From Brevibacillus invocatus (lineage in GTDB: Bacteria > Bacillota > Bacilli > Brevibacillales > Brevibacillaceae): a DNA stretch of 64,000 nucleotides. The notes below the pieces were generated by a model. That model was not told where the DNA came from. It saw nothing but the letters and a program-made list of their open reading frames with translations, and did not search any database. Where the stretch lies: the NCBI RefSeq assembly GCF_003710915.1, contig NZ_RHHR01000009.1:237459-301458 (forward strand), written 5' to 3'. Shown one piece after another: positions 44,306 through 53,085 of this stretch; position 1 is the stretch's first letter, and the number at the start of each line of letters is the position of its first letter. The translations under genes were made by a program, and so were the position numbers.

Positions 44306-45367
44306 TTACATGCCGAATAGGCTAATCAACGCTCTCATCAACAAACCAGCCAGCATACCGAAGAACGGATCAGAAATTGCTGTAACTACCATGGTCATTC
44401 CGCCTACGAGGCTGGAAGAAGGGTCCGTGCCAGTCAGGGCCGCCATCGCATTGCCTGGAGCCGTCACGATCGCACCCAGTACAAACAGGAATCCAGCGAT
44501 CGACTCGCTTGGAATGTAGCGGCCGATTTTGGGCAGCAGTCCCGCGATCAGGATTGCAGCCATGATGATCATCATCAGTACGCCGGATGCTACCGGGTTA
44601 GGCGCTCCTGATGTAGCAGAAATAATCGCTTCTACAGGGGCACCACCAAACAGGGCAGATACCATGTCAGCCACGCTGCTAATCACTGTCAGGGTATCAA
44701 TATTTACATCGGTATTGGCAATTTTCCCATTGATCTCACCGAACGCGATATTGGCACCGATGTTGAGACAAACCATTGCCATCGCACCGCGCCAGATAGC
44801 CGTTTTAAAAGATAGCTTTTGCAGCTTGAAGCGATCGTTTTCCAGCGGCTTGATTGCTGTGTCTTGCTTCAGAAGTCTGGATACCAAGCTGGACAGTACA
44901 ACAGAAATCGTGACCGTGTAGACCAAATCTTTTGTTATGAAATAGGTAAGCAAACCGCTCGCCATTGATGTCAAACCAACAGACATGTTATTGCGTGCCA
45001 TGTCCCAAGATACTTTTGCCAGCATGATCCCCACACCGGCCATCATGCCATTGGTAATAACAGGGCCTATGAAATCCACGATTTTCTCCAGCATACCGAA
45101 CAAACCGATGACGGTCATGATCGCTCCGCCGAGGAAGACCATCGAAATCCGATCCCTCATGTTTTTCCCCATCGCTCCGGCCACAGCAATCGTCTCAGCC
45201 TGATAGGAGACAACCGCCACAGACCCGGTCATCGCATTCCCTGCAGCCCCTACCAAAAAAGCCAAGGCTGTCGGGACGGAAGCAAAACCGAGCGACAGAG
45301 CAAGCAAGCCCTGCGGCAAACCGTTGAGCACAACGGAAAGTGCCGCGACAATATCTTTCCATTCCAT
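44306..45367 (-). CDS. NCS2-type purine/xanthine permease
   Basis: A 353-aa membrane protein with about ten to twelve helices. GNAMTGSVAVVSYQAETIAVAGAMGKNMRDR and later GGAPVEAIISATSGAPNPVASG match NCS2-like nucleobase permeases, though it is shorter than the usual 420-450 residues. It lies before the phosphoribosyltransferase gene on the same transcript. A pair of PurR-like half sites lies 140 bp upstream. Confidence 0.78.
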   Translation of the reverse strand: MEWKDIVAALSVVLNGLPQGLLALSLGFASVPTALAFLVGAAGNAMTGSVAVVSYQAETIAVAGAMGKNMRDRISMVFLGGAIMTVIGLFGMLEKIVDFIGPVITNGMMAGVGIMLAKVSWDMARNNMSVGLTSMASGLLTYFITKDLVYTVTISVVLSSLVSRLLKQDTAIKPLENDRFKLQKLSFKTAIWRGAMAMVCLNIGANIAFGEINGKIANTDVNIDTLTVISSVADMVSALFGGAPVEAIISATSGAPNPVASGVLMMIIMAAILIAGLLPKIGRYIPSESIAGFLFVLGAIVTAPGNAMAALTGTDPSSSLVGGMTMVVTAISDPFFGMLAGLLMRALISLFGM

Positions 45368-45506
45368 TCCTCTCGTACTCCTTTTTCTTTATCTTGATGA
45401 TCATTTCGAATGAATACAACTAAAACTATCACAATATACGATCGTCTTCAATGATAATCATATTATTATTCGTGTTTTATACCTTGTATTTTGTTTAAAC
45501 ACCCTT

Positions 45507-45540
45507 AAGGTTCGTAAATGAAGCGATTTATCCGAATGTT
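45507..45540. promoter_or_regulatory. Possible PurR box pair
   Basis: ATTTACGAACCTT on the minus strand (45507-45519) and TTTATCCGAATGTT on the plus strand (45527-45540) resemble the Bacillus PurBox AWWWCCGAACWWT, facing outward with about 18 bases between the CGAA cores. It lies upstream of the purine permease. The matches are imperfect. Confidence 0.3.
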
Positions 45541-45563
45541 ATCAGGAGATCCTGTATAAAATT

Positions 45564-45598
45564 GGAAAGGGACCATCCCACTTGGATGATCCCTTTCC
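45564..45598. promoter_or_regulatory. Long inverted repeat in the crp-family promoter
   Basis: GGAAAGGGACCATCC and GGATGATCCCTTTCC pair over 15 bases with one mismatch around five bases. A plus-strand TATAAT (45602-45607) follows at once. It cannot terminate a known gene because both neighbours point away from it, so an operator or a relic terminator is possible. Confidence 0.55.
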
Positions 45599-45663
45599 TG
45601 CTATAATCTGTGTGAACAAATATGAGCGAATCCATTTTTGGCTCGCTACTCTTGGAGGCCGCA

Positions 45664-46185
45664 ATGATTTTACATAAAGGTGAAACGCTTTTCCGTCAGG
45701 GAGAATCCGGGCCGCTCTATCATCTGAAAAGTGGCTTGCTGAAAATTCTGCGTGTCCACGCAGACGGAAGCACGATCTTGGTCAATATCATCGTTCCTGA
45801 CGAGATCATACCCCATCACTCTCTCATCAGTCCCAATCCGTACTACGGAACGGCAGTAGCCCTTGTTACCTGCGAGATTGAGGTGTTGCCCGAACGGGAA
45901 TGGTACCAGGAGCTTCAGCAACATCCGCAGAAATGTCTTGCCCTAGCCAAGCAGCTGCAAGATAAGCTGCGCATGATGCAGCAGCGAATCGACCAGCTCA
46001 CCCAGGTCACTCCCGCGGAAAAGCTGCGGAAGCTTCAGATCTGGTTCGAAGCCTATATAGCATCGACTCCTTTGACAGACGTGCTAACCCAAGACGAGAT
46101 TGGTCAATTCATCGGCCTCAGAAGAGAGACTGTCAACCGCTTGCTGCGAGCACAAGCCACCACTGAAAAAAATCTCACTTCATAG
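45664..46185 (+). CDS. Crp/Fnr-family transcription regulator
   Basis: A 173-aa regulator with a cyclic-nucleotide-like sensor fold (LHKGETLFRQGESGPLYHLKSGLLKILRVHADGST) and a Crp-type helix-turn-helix (LTQDEIGQFIGLRRETVNRLLRA). Start ATG 45664 follows GGAGGCC; an upstream ATG at 45622 lacks a ribosome site. It is shorter than the usual 220-230 residues and lacks an Fnr cysteine cluster. The gene converges on hmp with one base between stops. A perfect Crp/Fnr box lies at the hmp promoter, so hmp is the obvious target. A haem or NO ligand is possible but not shown. Confidence 0.85.
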   Translation: MILHKGETLFRQGESGPLYHLKSGLLKILRVHADGSTILVNIIVPDEIIPHHSLISPNPYYGTAVALVTCEIEVLPEREWYQELQQHPQKCLALAKQLQDKLRMMQQRIDQLTQVTPAEKLRKLQIWFEAYIASTPLTDVLTQDEIGQFIGLRRETVNRLLRAQATTEKNLTS

Positions 46186-46186
46186 C

Positions 46187-47401
46187 TTACAAGCTAGCCG
46201 CCGGACCGAAAAATTCAACATGAATATCCGAATCGGCTACCCCGCATTGCTTCAGAAGCGTATTCATCGCTCTCATAAAATCTACTGGACCACAAACATA
46301 GAAGCTGGCATTCGGGGTCGCAAGCATCTCTTTCAACCAAGGAAGCTCGATATGACCGGCTTTATGATAAGCCTTCGATTCTACGTCACGCTCAGTCGGC
46401 TGACTGTAGCACCAGTAAACGGATAGCTGTCTGTGCTTGTCAGCCAACTCTTCTACCTGTGATTTCAACGCATGAACCTGGCTGTTCTGCGCAGCATGGA
46501 TGAAAGTGGCTGGCCTGTTCGGCTGTCTCTCCACTACGGTCTGAAGCATACTGATCAAAGGCGTTTGCCCCACTCCACCACTCAAAAATACGATGGGACG
46601 AGTCTCTTCACTGTCGAGGACAAAGTCTCCAGCTGGCGCTGAAAGCCACAGCACATCGTCTGCCTGGATCTGTTCATGCAGATAGTTCGAGACTTTACCG
46701 GCAGGTCGACCCTCTTCCTCGTCCACTCGTTTTACAGAAATCCGGTAATATGGCTTCCCTGGAGAGTCAGACAAGCTGTACTGACGAATATGAACGTTCT
46801 TCTCTCCCGGAATCTCCATCTTCACACTCACATACTGCCCCGGCTCATAAGCAGCAATTGCATTTCCGTCTTGTGGAACGAGATAAAAAGAAGTGATCAC
46901 GTCGCTTTCCTGTTCTTTCTTCGCCACACGGAATGCTCGGAAGCCTGCCCAGCCGCCTTGCTGCCGCTCTGCTTTCTCGTACATTTCGGCCTCTACACTG
47001 ATGAATGCGTCCGCGATCACCCCGTAAGCTTCCGCCCATGCCTGCAAAATCTCGTCTGTTGCTGCGTTTCCTAATACATCCTTGATCGCTGCAAGCAGGT
47101 TTTCCCCGACAATCGGATAATGCTCAGGCAAGATTCCCAGACTGCGGTGCTTGTGCCCGATCTGCTTGACGACAGGTAGAATCGTCTCCAGCTGATCGAT
47201 ATGCTTCGCCGCTGCGTAGACAGCGTTTGCCAACGCATGCTGCTGCCTTCCTTGCTTCTGATTCGCGTGGTTAAAAATATTCAACAGCTCCGGATGCTTC
47301 GTAAAAAGCATTTGATAGAAACGCTTTGTGATAGCAGTACCGTGCACTTCCAGCACTGGAACGGTAGATTTGATGATCTCGATGGTTTTTGGACTTAACA
47401 T
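46187..47401 (-). CDS. hmp: Flavohemoglobin (nitric oxide dioxygenase)
   Basis: A 404-aa enzyme that converts NO to nitrate with O2 and NAD(P)H. The globin domain (1-about 140) contains FNHANQKQGRQQHALANAVYA and the proximal-His segment KQIGHKHRSLGI. The FAD domain has HIRQYSLSDSPGKPYYRISVKR. The NAD(P) domain has LSGGVGQTPLISML, YWCYSQ and FYVCGPVDFM. The ATG follows GAGGGGGAAGG. The promoter has a -10 (TATACT on the minus strand, 47441-47446), a poor -35 and a Crp/Fnr box. Together with Nos it forms the NO balance of the cell. Confidence 0.95.
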   Translation of the reverse strand: MLSPKTIEIIKSTVPVLEVHGTAITKRFYQMLFTKHPELLNIFNHANQKQGRQQHALANAVYAAAKHIDQLETILPVVKQIGHKHRSLGILPEHYPIVGENLLAAIKDVLGNAATDEILQAWAEAYGVIADAFISVEAEMYEKAERQQGGWAGFRAFRVAKKEQESDVITSFYLVPQDGNAIAAYEPGQYVSVKMEIPGEKNVHIRQYSLSDSPGKPYYRISVKRVDEEEGRPAGKVSNYLHEQIQADDVLWLSAPAGDFVLDSEETRPIVFLSGGVGQTPLISMLQTVVERQPNRPATFIHAAQNSQVHALKSQVEELADKHRQLSVYWCYSQPTERDVESKAYHKAGHIELPWLKEMLATPNASFYVCGPVDFMRAMNTLLKQCGVADSDIHVEFFGPAASL

Positions 47402-47440
47402 GCGACCTTCCCCCTCGTTTGTTTGACTGTTCTTAATTCA

Positions 47441-47483
47441 AGTATAGGAAAGGAAAAATGTCGCTACTGTGATTGGAATCACA
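47441..47483 (-). promoter_or_regulatory. hmp promoter with perfect Crp/Fnr box
   Basis: TGTGATTGGAATCACA (47468-47483) is a perfect palindrome of the TGTGA-N6-TCACA class. The minus-strand -10 is TATACT (47441-47446). With a start near 47434 the box centre falls at -41.5, the classical class II activator position, and the place of the -35 (CAGTAG) has no consensus. Confidence 0.75.
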
Positions 47484-47511
47484 CGAAAACGAAACGATTT
47501 GTGAAAGTGAA

Positions 47512-47540
47512 GGAAGGCCCCTCGCGATGAAGGGCCTTCC
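47512..47540 (-). terminator. Hairpin after the chimeric remnant
   Basis: GGAAGGCCCT pairs with AGGGCCTTCC around nine bases, starting six bases past the stop at 47546. There is a short T-run on the minus strand (TTCAC), so it is moderate. Confidence 0.7.
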
Positions 47541-47545
47541 TCTCT

Positions 47546-48103
47546 TTATCCACCAACAGCCGCCAGCCAGCGCTCCGCTTCTTTCGTCAGCCCAGCCCAA
47601 TCACTCGCTGCGATCAAATCATTGCGCAGCAAGGCACTGCCCGCTCCGACAGCATGTGCACCGGCATCCAAATATTCTTTCGCCGTCTCCAGCGTGATCC
47701 CGCCCGTACACATGATTGGAATATGCGCCAGCGGTCCTTTTACGTCCTTGATGAACGAAGGACCCAATACTGATGCTAAGTTTTGCTGCAATTTGAGGAT
47801 GGATTCGGACGCCCGATTAATCTCGGGGATTCTTTCCTCCAGCTCCACAATCTTCTGAGCCTTGTCATGCAGATCTGGCAGCTTCTGTTCCAGCTCCAGA
47901 ACCTTCTGACCGGCAGCCTCGATCTCAGGCAGCTTGCTTTCCAAGTCATAAATGCCGCTTTGGATTTTGCGAATGGTCGGCAGCTGCTCTTCGATCTGAA
48001 TTCCGATCTCCGCCAGCTTCGTCAACAAGGCCTGACTCACTGCTTCTGTAAAATTTTCGTTGATCTCTTTGGCAATCGTTGTAGCCCCAGCGTGCCTGAG
48101 CAT
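47546..48103 (-). pseudogene. Chimeric remnant: YhgE/Pip-like coiled coil joined to KDPG aldolase C-terminus
   Basis: A 185-codon open frame made of two unrelated parts. Residues 1-about 108 (INENFTEAVSQALLTKLAEI, LESKLPEIEAAGQKVLELEQKLPDL, IPEINRASESILKLQQ) look like the coiled-coil region of YhgE/Pip (phage infection) membrane proteins. From about 110 (LGPSFIKDVKGPLAHIPIM, then CTGGITLETAKEYLDAGAHAVGAGSAL) it is the C-terminal third of 2-keto-3-deoxy-6-phosphogluconate aldolase. That enzyme's catalytic lysine may be the one in SFIKDV, but the remaining barrel is missing. Both parents are incomplete, so this is the scar of a deletion between two genes. Confidence 0.7.
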
Positions 48104-48115
48104 CCCAGCTGTCTG

Positions 48116-49174
48116 TTATCTGATCATTTGCTTGATAATTTCCCGGTTGCGCTGTTTAAAAACCTCATTATGGGAGGACACCATTCCGGTTTTGCTCGCA
48201 TCAGGCTGGATGTATTGCTTGGCTTTGTTTACGGCATTGGCTGCATCCTGAAAGGCACCTGCGATCAAATTCACCTTCCCGTCATGCGAGAGGATATCAC
48301 CGGCAGCGTAAAGACCCGGAATCGATGATTCGCTGCTTGCATTACCAGCTATGTAGTACTGCTCCGCCATTTCAATATTCAATTCGCTATTTTGCAGCAA
48401 AGTCGTATCGCGTTCGTACCCGTGGCTGATGATGACCTCATCAATCGGCAAATACGAAACCTCTCCTGTATCATGATGGGTCAATTCTACTCGTTCAATC
48501 CGTTCATGATCTGCACTTGCGATCAATTTTGTAATCGACGTCTTAAAAAAGCACTGAACAGAGCTTTTCATCAATTGTGATACCTGCGCCTCGTGACCCG
48601 TCATCGCTTCTTTTCGATAGGTTAGGTAAACTTGCTTCGCGATCGGCTCCAATTCATTGGCCCAGTCCAGCGCCGCATTTCCTCCACCTGAAATCATAAT
48701 GGTTTTGTCTTTAAACTGTTTGAGCGATTTCACCGTGTAATTCAAATTGGAGACCTCGAAACGATCCGCACCCTCAATCTCCAGCTTTTGAGGCTTTAAG
48801 ATTCCGCTGCCAATCGCTACGATCACGGTTTTGGAAAAATGCTGCTCGCCGGACTCCGTATGTAGCACAAATATCCCTTCTTCATTGCGTGTGATCGAGG
48901 TAACTTTTTCATTCAGGACCACCTTTGGGTGAAAGGTAAGTCCCTGCTCCACCAGCTGTTCAATTAATTTCGCACCTGGGACCGGCGTCAGACCCCCAAC
49001 GTCCCATATCATTTTTTCGGGATAGACGTGAATCTTGCCGCCCAAATGAGGTTGGAATTCGATCAGCTTTGTTTTCAATTCTCGTAGTCCGCTATAAAAA
49101 GTAGAATAAAGCCCCGCCGGACCCCCTCCAATAACTGTAACATCATACAAATCCTGATAATCCACATTGGTCAC
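48116..49174 (-). CDS. Ferredoxin/flavodoxin-NADP reductase, YcgT/YumC type
   Basis: A 352-aa thioredoxin reductase-like flavoenzyme without the redox CxxC. DVTVIGGGPAGLYSTFYSGLRELKTKLIE binds FAD, MISGGGNAALDWANEL binds NADPH and PGLYAAGDILSHDGKVNLIAGAFQDAANA is the C-terminal FAD motif. It reduces ferredoxin or flavodoxin and can supply electrons for iron release from siderophores. It diverges from the hydroxamate importer across a perfect Fur box, as expected for the iron-regulated YcgT-type member. Confidence 0.9.
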   Translation of the reverse strand: MTNVDYQDLYDVTVIGGGPAGLYSTFYSGLRELKTKLIEFQPHLGGKIHVYPEKMIWDVGGLTPVPGAKLIEQLVEQGLTFHPKVVLNEKVTSITRNEEGIFVLHTESGEQHFSKTVIVAIGSGILKPQKLEIEGADRFEVSNLNYTVKSLKQFKDKTIMISGGGNAALDWANELEPIAKQVYLTYRKEAMTGHEAQVSQLMKSSVQCFFKTSITKLIASADHERIERVELTHHDTGEVSYLPIDEVIISHGYERDTTLLQNSELNIEMAEQYYIAGNASSESSIPGLYAAGDILSHDGKVNLIAGAFQDAANAVNKAKQYIQPDASKTGMVSSHNEVFKQRNREIIKQMIR

Positions 49175-49252
49175 TCCCTAACCTTCTTTTTCCGATCAAT
49201 AACAGTTGACAACCAACTATGGCATTTCTTATATTGATTACAATAACGAAAT

Positions 49253-49267
49253 TGATAATCATTATCA
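49253..49267. promoter_or_regulatory. Perfect Fur box between reductase and siderophore importer
   Basis: TGATAATCATTATCA is an exact Fur consensus palindrome, flanked by AAT/ATT. It lies in the 132-bp divergent region, 79 bp from the reductase start and 40 bp from fhuC, and should repress both. Confidence 0.88.
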
Positions 49268-49306
49268 AATTTTATCTTATCCTTTTCTACATACGGAGGT
49301 CAAATC

Positions 49307-50098
49307 ATGGCTCGCCTCTATACGAATGACTTGAGTATTGGCTACGGTGAACAGCTCATTGTCAAGGAGCTCAGCATCAAAATCCCGGACAAGAAAATTA
49401 CCACCATCATCGGCTCCAATGGCTGCGGCAAATCTACGCTGCTGAAAGCCATTACGCGGATTATTGCACCGCAATCAGGCACCGTCATTTTGGATGGAGA
49501 AAACATTTCCAAGGAAAACACGAAATTACTGGCTAAAAAAATGGCGATTCTACCCCAAACACCCGAGAGTGCAAGCGGACTGACAGTAGGCGAACTCGTA
49601 TCCTACGGCCGCTTTCCCTATCAAAATGGCTTTGGGCGTTTAACCAAGCGGGATTATGAAGCCATTGACTGGGCACTGGAAGTCACCGGGACCATCGACT
49701 ACAAGTATCGGCCCGTAGATGCCCTGTCAGGCGGGCAGCGCCAACGAGTCTGGATCGCGATGGCTGTAGCCCAGGAAACCGATATTATTTTTCTGGATGA
49801 ACCCACGACCTATTTGGATATGGCGCACCAGCTGGAAGTCCTGGAGCTTTTGCAAAGGCTGAATACCGAACAGGGACGTACGGTTGTCATGGTGCTGCAC
49901 GACTTAAACCAGGCAGCCCGTTTTGCCGACTATATCATCGCACTAAAAGACGGAGAGATCGTAAAAGCCGGCAATTGTGAAGAAGTGATCCATTACGACG
50001 TTCTGAAGAAGGTCTTTCATATCGATGCAGAAATCGGACGTGATCCTCGCACCAACAAGCCGATGTGCGTCACCTATAACCTGATCAAAGGAGAATAG
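49307..50098 (+). CDS. Iron-siderophore ABC transporter ATP-binding protein, FhuC/YusV type
   Basis: A 263-aa ATPase with Walker A GSNGCGKST, signature LSGGQRQR, Walker B IIFLDEPTTYLDMAHQLEVL and H-loop VLHDLNQAARFADYI, all typical of the ferrichrome/hydroxamate importers. GGAGG precedes the ATG. It is the first gene of a four-gene Fur-controlled operon. Confidence 0.93.
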   Translation: MARLYTNDLSIGYGEQLIVKELSIKIPDKKITTIIGSNGCGKSTLLKAITRIIAPQSGTVILDGENISKENTKLLAKKMAILPQTPESASGLTVGELVSYGRFPYQNGFGRLTKRDYEAIDWALEVTGTIDYKYRPVDALSGGQRQRVWIAMAVAQETDIIFLDEPTTYLDMAHQLEVLELLQRLNTEQGRTVVMVLHDLNQAARFADYIIALKDGEIVKAGNCEEVIHYDVLKKVFHIDAEIGRDPRTNKPMCVTYNLIKGE

Positions 50099-50101
50099 AA
50101 A

Positions 50102-51025
50102 ATGAAGAAAGTACTGTTCCCACTCCTGCTTGTTCTTGCGCTTCTCGTCAGTGCCTGCGGAAGCGGATCACCAGAGAAAGCAGCAGAAAACCCAGCCTCC
50201 GACGAAAAACAATCAGACACGATTACCTACCAATCGGAAAATGGCCCGATCGAGGTTCCAGCCCATCCGCAGCGAGTGATTGTTCTTTCATCTTTCACTG
50301 GAAACATCATGGCTCTGGAGGTCCCGCTGGTCGGTGTGGATTCATGGTCAAAGATGAACCCACGGTTTGCTGAAAAGCTAAAACAGGTGGAAGAAGTATC
50401 GGATGAAAGTCTGGAAAAGATCATCGAACTCGACCCGGATTTGATCATTGGCCTGTCCACTATCAAAAACATCGACAAGCTGAGTCAAATCGCACCTACC
50501 GTCACTTACACCTATGACAAGGTCGACTACCTGACTCAGCACTTGGAGCTCGGAAAGCTCGTAAACAAAGAAAAAGAAGCTCAAGCCTGGATTGACGATT
50601 TTAAGCAGCGCGCAAAAAAAGCAGGTGAAGACATCAAAGCGAAGATCGGGGCCGATTCTACCGTCTCTGTCATTGAAAGCTTTGACAAGCAGCTGTATGT
50701 CTTTGGCGATAACTGGGGGCGCGGCACAGAGATTCTCTATCAGGAAATGAAGCTCAAAATGCCTGAAAAAGTAAAGGAAATGGCATTAAAAGAGGGCTAC
50801 TATGCCCTGTCTGCTGAAGTGCTGCCTGAGTTTTCCGGAGACTACGTCGTTTTTAGCAAAAACAGCGAAGCTGACAACTCGTTTCAGGAAACCGAGACGT
50901 ATAAAAACATTCCTGCCGTCAAAAACAACCGTGTGATTGAAGTGAATGCGAAGGAATTTTTTTTTAACGATCCACTGACGCTGGATTACCAGCTGGAGGT
51001 ATTTACGGAGAGCTTTCTGCGATGA
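50102..51025 (+). CDS. Hydroxamate siderophore-binding lipoprotein, FhuD/YxeB type
   Basis: A 307-aa lipoprotein (LLVSACGSG lipobox, Cys 19) of the helical-backbone metal receptor class. VPAHPQRVIVLSSFTGNIMALEV, LDPDLIIGLS and APTVTYTYDKVDYLTQHLEL match the FhuD group, as does LYVFGDNWGRGTEILYQEMKLKMP, which in S. aureus FhuD2-like proteins lies near the ligand pocket. It binds Fe-hydroxamate complexes outside the cell. It is four bases after fhuC and overlaps the first permease gene by four. Confidence 0.9.
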   Translation: MKKVLFPLLLVLALLVSACGSGSPEKAAENPASDEKQSDTITYQSENGPIEVPAHPQRVIVLSSFTGNIMALEVPLVGVDSWSKMNPRFAEKLKQVEEVSDESLEKIIELDPDLIIGLSTIKNIDKLSQIAPTVTYTYDKVDYLTQHLELGKLVNKEKEAQAWIDDFKQRAKKAGEDIKAKIGADSTVSVIESFDKQLYVFGDNWGRGTEILYQEMKLKMPEKVKEMALKEGYYALSAEVLPEFSGDYVVFSKNSEADNSFQETETYKNIPAVKNNRVIEVNAKEFFFNDPLTLDYQLEVFTESFLR

Positions 51026-52032
51026 CAAAAGCGCATCAACGACCCACCCGGTTTGTCTATCAGCTCATTGCCGCAGTCCTGATGTTTCTGGCTATGTTTG
51101 CCGTTGCCATGCTGATAGGAGCAGCTGAGACTACGGCGAAGGATGTATGGCTGGCTCTTACCTCTCGTGCTTCAGGGGATAAAATTACTCTTATTCGCGA
51201 AATTCGCCTGCCTCGAGAGATCGCGGCAATCTTTGTGGGAGCGGCACTTGCTATAGCCGGTGCCATCATGCAAGGAATGACCCGAAACCCGCTGGCTGAC
51301 CCTGGCCTGCTTGGACTCACAGCAGGAGCCAATGCCGCTCTGGCTCTGACCCTTGCCCTGATCCCTGCCGCTGATTATTACTCCATCATGCTGGCATGCT
51401 TCGCTGGAGCGGCAGTGGGTGCCTTCATGGTATTCGGCATTGGCGCCATGAAAAAGGGTGGATTCTCCCCGCTTCGAATTGTACTGGCAGGCGTTGCAGT
51501 TTCGACCTTGCTATACGCGATCGCGGAGGGCATTGGTCTCGCCTTCAAAATATCGAAGGACGTCTCCATGTGGACTGCCGGAGGCATGATCGGAACCACT
51601 TGGGCCCAGCTGCAGGTGGTCATTCCGGTTATTGTCATCGGCACTCTGATCGCTTTGTTCTTTGCCAGACAGCTGACGATTCTCAGCCTAAGTGAAGAAG
51701 TAGCGGTTGGATTGGGGCAAAAGACCACGCAAATCAAAATCATACTCTTTATCGTAATCATTCTTCTGACCGGGGCATCTGTAGCACTGGTGGGAAATAT
51801 GACGTTCATTGGGCTGATGATTCCACATATGGTCCGCGCTCTTGTAGGAACCGATTACCGTTTCATCCTGCCGATGTCAGCTATTGTCGGGGCTTCTTTT
51901 ATGCTGTTTGCCGATACTCTGGGACGAATCATCAACGCTCCCTATGAAACGCCGGTTTCGGCGATTGTCACCATGCTTGGACTCCCCTTTTTCCTTTTGA
52001 TCGTACGTAAAGGGGGCAAAGCCTTCTCATGA
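51022..52032 (+). CDS. Siderophore ABC transporter permease (first)
   Basis: A 336-aa FecCD-family permease. It has IREIRLPREIAAIFVGAALAIAGAIMQGMTRNPLADPGLLGLTAGA, the family signature at its N-terminus, the coupling segment EEVAVGLGQKTTQIK and MTFIGLMIPHMVRALVG. It overlaps neighbours by four bases on both sides, so the operon is translationally coupled. It forms a heterodimer with the next product. Confidence 0.93.
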   Translation: MTKAHQRPTRFVYQLIAAVLMFLAMFAVAMLIGAAETTAKDVWLALTSRASGDKITLIREIRLPREIAAIFVGAALAIAGAIMQGMTRNPLADPGLLGLTAGANAALALTLALIPAADYYSIMLACFAGAAVGAFMVFGIGAMKKGGFSPLRIVLAGVAVSTLLYAIAEGIGLAFKISKDVSMWTAGGMIGTTWAQLQVVIPVIVIGTLIALFFARQLTILSLSEEVAVGLGQKTTQIKIILFIVIILLTGASVALVGNMTFIGLMIPHMVRALVGTDYRFILPMSAIVGASFMLFADTLGRIINAPYETPVSAIVTMLGLPFFLLIVRKGGKAFS

Positions 52033-53036
52033 TCCAGCCCGCACTCCTGAAAAAGCAAAGAATCACTCTAGCGGTATTACTGGCGCTCATCGTCACTACC
52101 TCCTTGATCGGCCTGGGGACTGGGTACTCCTCGTTGTCTTTTGACAGGCTGATTCCAACCCTGTTTGGTCAAGGTACGTTCAAAGAAGAGTTTGTGCTCT
52201 TTTCTGTTCGCTTGCCTCGGTTAGTCGTTACGCTCTTGGCGGGAATGGCTCTTGCCTTATCCGGCGCAATCCTTCAGGGCATTACGCGCAATGATTTGGC
52301 TGACCCCGGTATTATCGGCATCAACTCGGGAGCAGGTGTGGGGATCGCCATTTTCTTTTTATTTTTTCCCGTACAGGCAGGCTCGTTACTTTATTTCCTT
52401 CCGCTTGTCGCCTTTATCAGCGCATTGTTCACTGCTTGTCTCATTTACCTGTTATCATTCAACAAAAGCTCTGGTTTGCAGCCGGTAAGGCTCATGCTCG
52501 TCGGGGTCGGTTTTTCTATGGCTCTCTCCGGCGTGATGATCGTCCTTATTTCCTCCGCTGAGCGGGCAAAAGTAGACTTTATTGCGAAATGGATAGCCGG
52601 AAACATCTGGGGTACGGATTGGCCTTTTGTATGGGCGATTCTGCCTTGGCTCGTGGTACTCATTCCCTTTGCGCTCTATAAAGCTCATACCTTGAATCTC
52701 CTGTCCCTACATGAACCTGTAGCGATCGGGCTTGGCCTATCGATTGAAAAGGAGCGTGTGGTCTTGCTTCTGACGGCCGTTGCCCTCGCAGCTTCTGCGG
52801 TCTCTGTCACGGGAGGAGTCGCCTTTATTGGTCTCATGGCTCCCCATATAGCGAAGGCTTTGGTCGGTCCCAGAAACCAGCTGGCTCTGCCTGTCGCTCT
52901 ATTCATGGGTGGATGGCTGTTGCTGATTGCTGACACCATTGGCCGCAATCTGCTTGGCCCTGACGGAATCCCGGCCGGCATCGTCGTAGCCCTCATTGGA
53001 GCGCCCTATTTTATCCGGTTACTATTGAAAAAATAA
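52029..53036 (+). CDS. Siderophore ABC transporter permease (second)
   Basis: A 335-aa FecCD-family permease with RLPRLVVTLLAGMALALSGAILQGITRNDLADPGIIGINSGA, EPVAIGLGLSIEKERVVLL and VAFIGLMAPHIAKALVGPRNQL. It closes the four-gene operon and is followed at once by a strong terminator. Confidence 0.93.
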   Translation: MIQPALLKKQRITLAVLLALIVTTSLIGLGTGYSSLSFDRLIPTLFGQGTFKEEFVLFSVRLPRLVVTLLAGMALALSGAILQGITRNDLADPGIIGINSGAGVGIAIFFLFFPVQAGSLLYFLPLVAFISALFTACLIYLLSFNKSSGLQPVRLMLVGVGFSMALSGVMIVLISSAERAKVDFIAKWIAGNIWGTDWPFVWAILPWLVVLIPFALYKAHTLNLLSLHEPVAIGLGLSIEKERVVLLLTAVALAASAVSVTGGVAFIGLMAPHIAKALVGPRNQLALPVALFMGGWLLLIADTIGRNLLGPDGIPAGIVVALIGAPYFIRLLLKK

Positions 53037-53069
53037 GCAGCCTCAACATCGGCGTTGAGGCTGCTTTTT
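53037..53069. terminator. Bidirectional terminator
   Basis: GCAGCCTCAAC pairs perfectly with GTTGAGGCTGC around six bases, with TTTTT after it. It lies between the converging importer and pel-linked operons. Confidence 0.92.
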
Positions 53070-53085
53070 CCATCGTACAGCTATT

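Noticed and set aside
45420..45480. Fur box in front of the purine permease (near AATGATAATCATATT)
   Set aside because: Only one half matches the consensus and the genes have no iron role; a chance AT-rich match is more likely.
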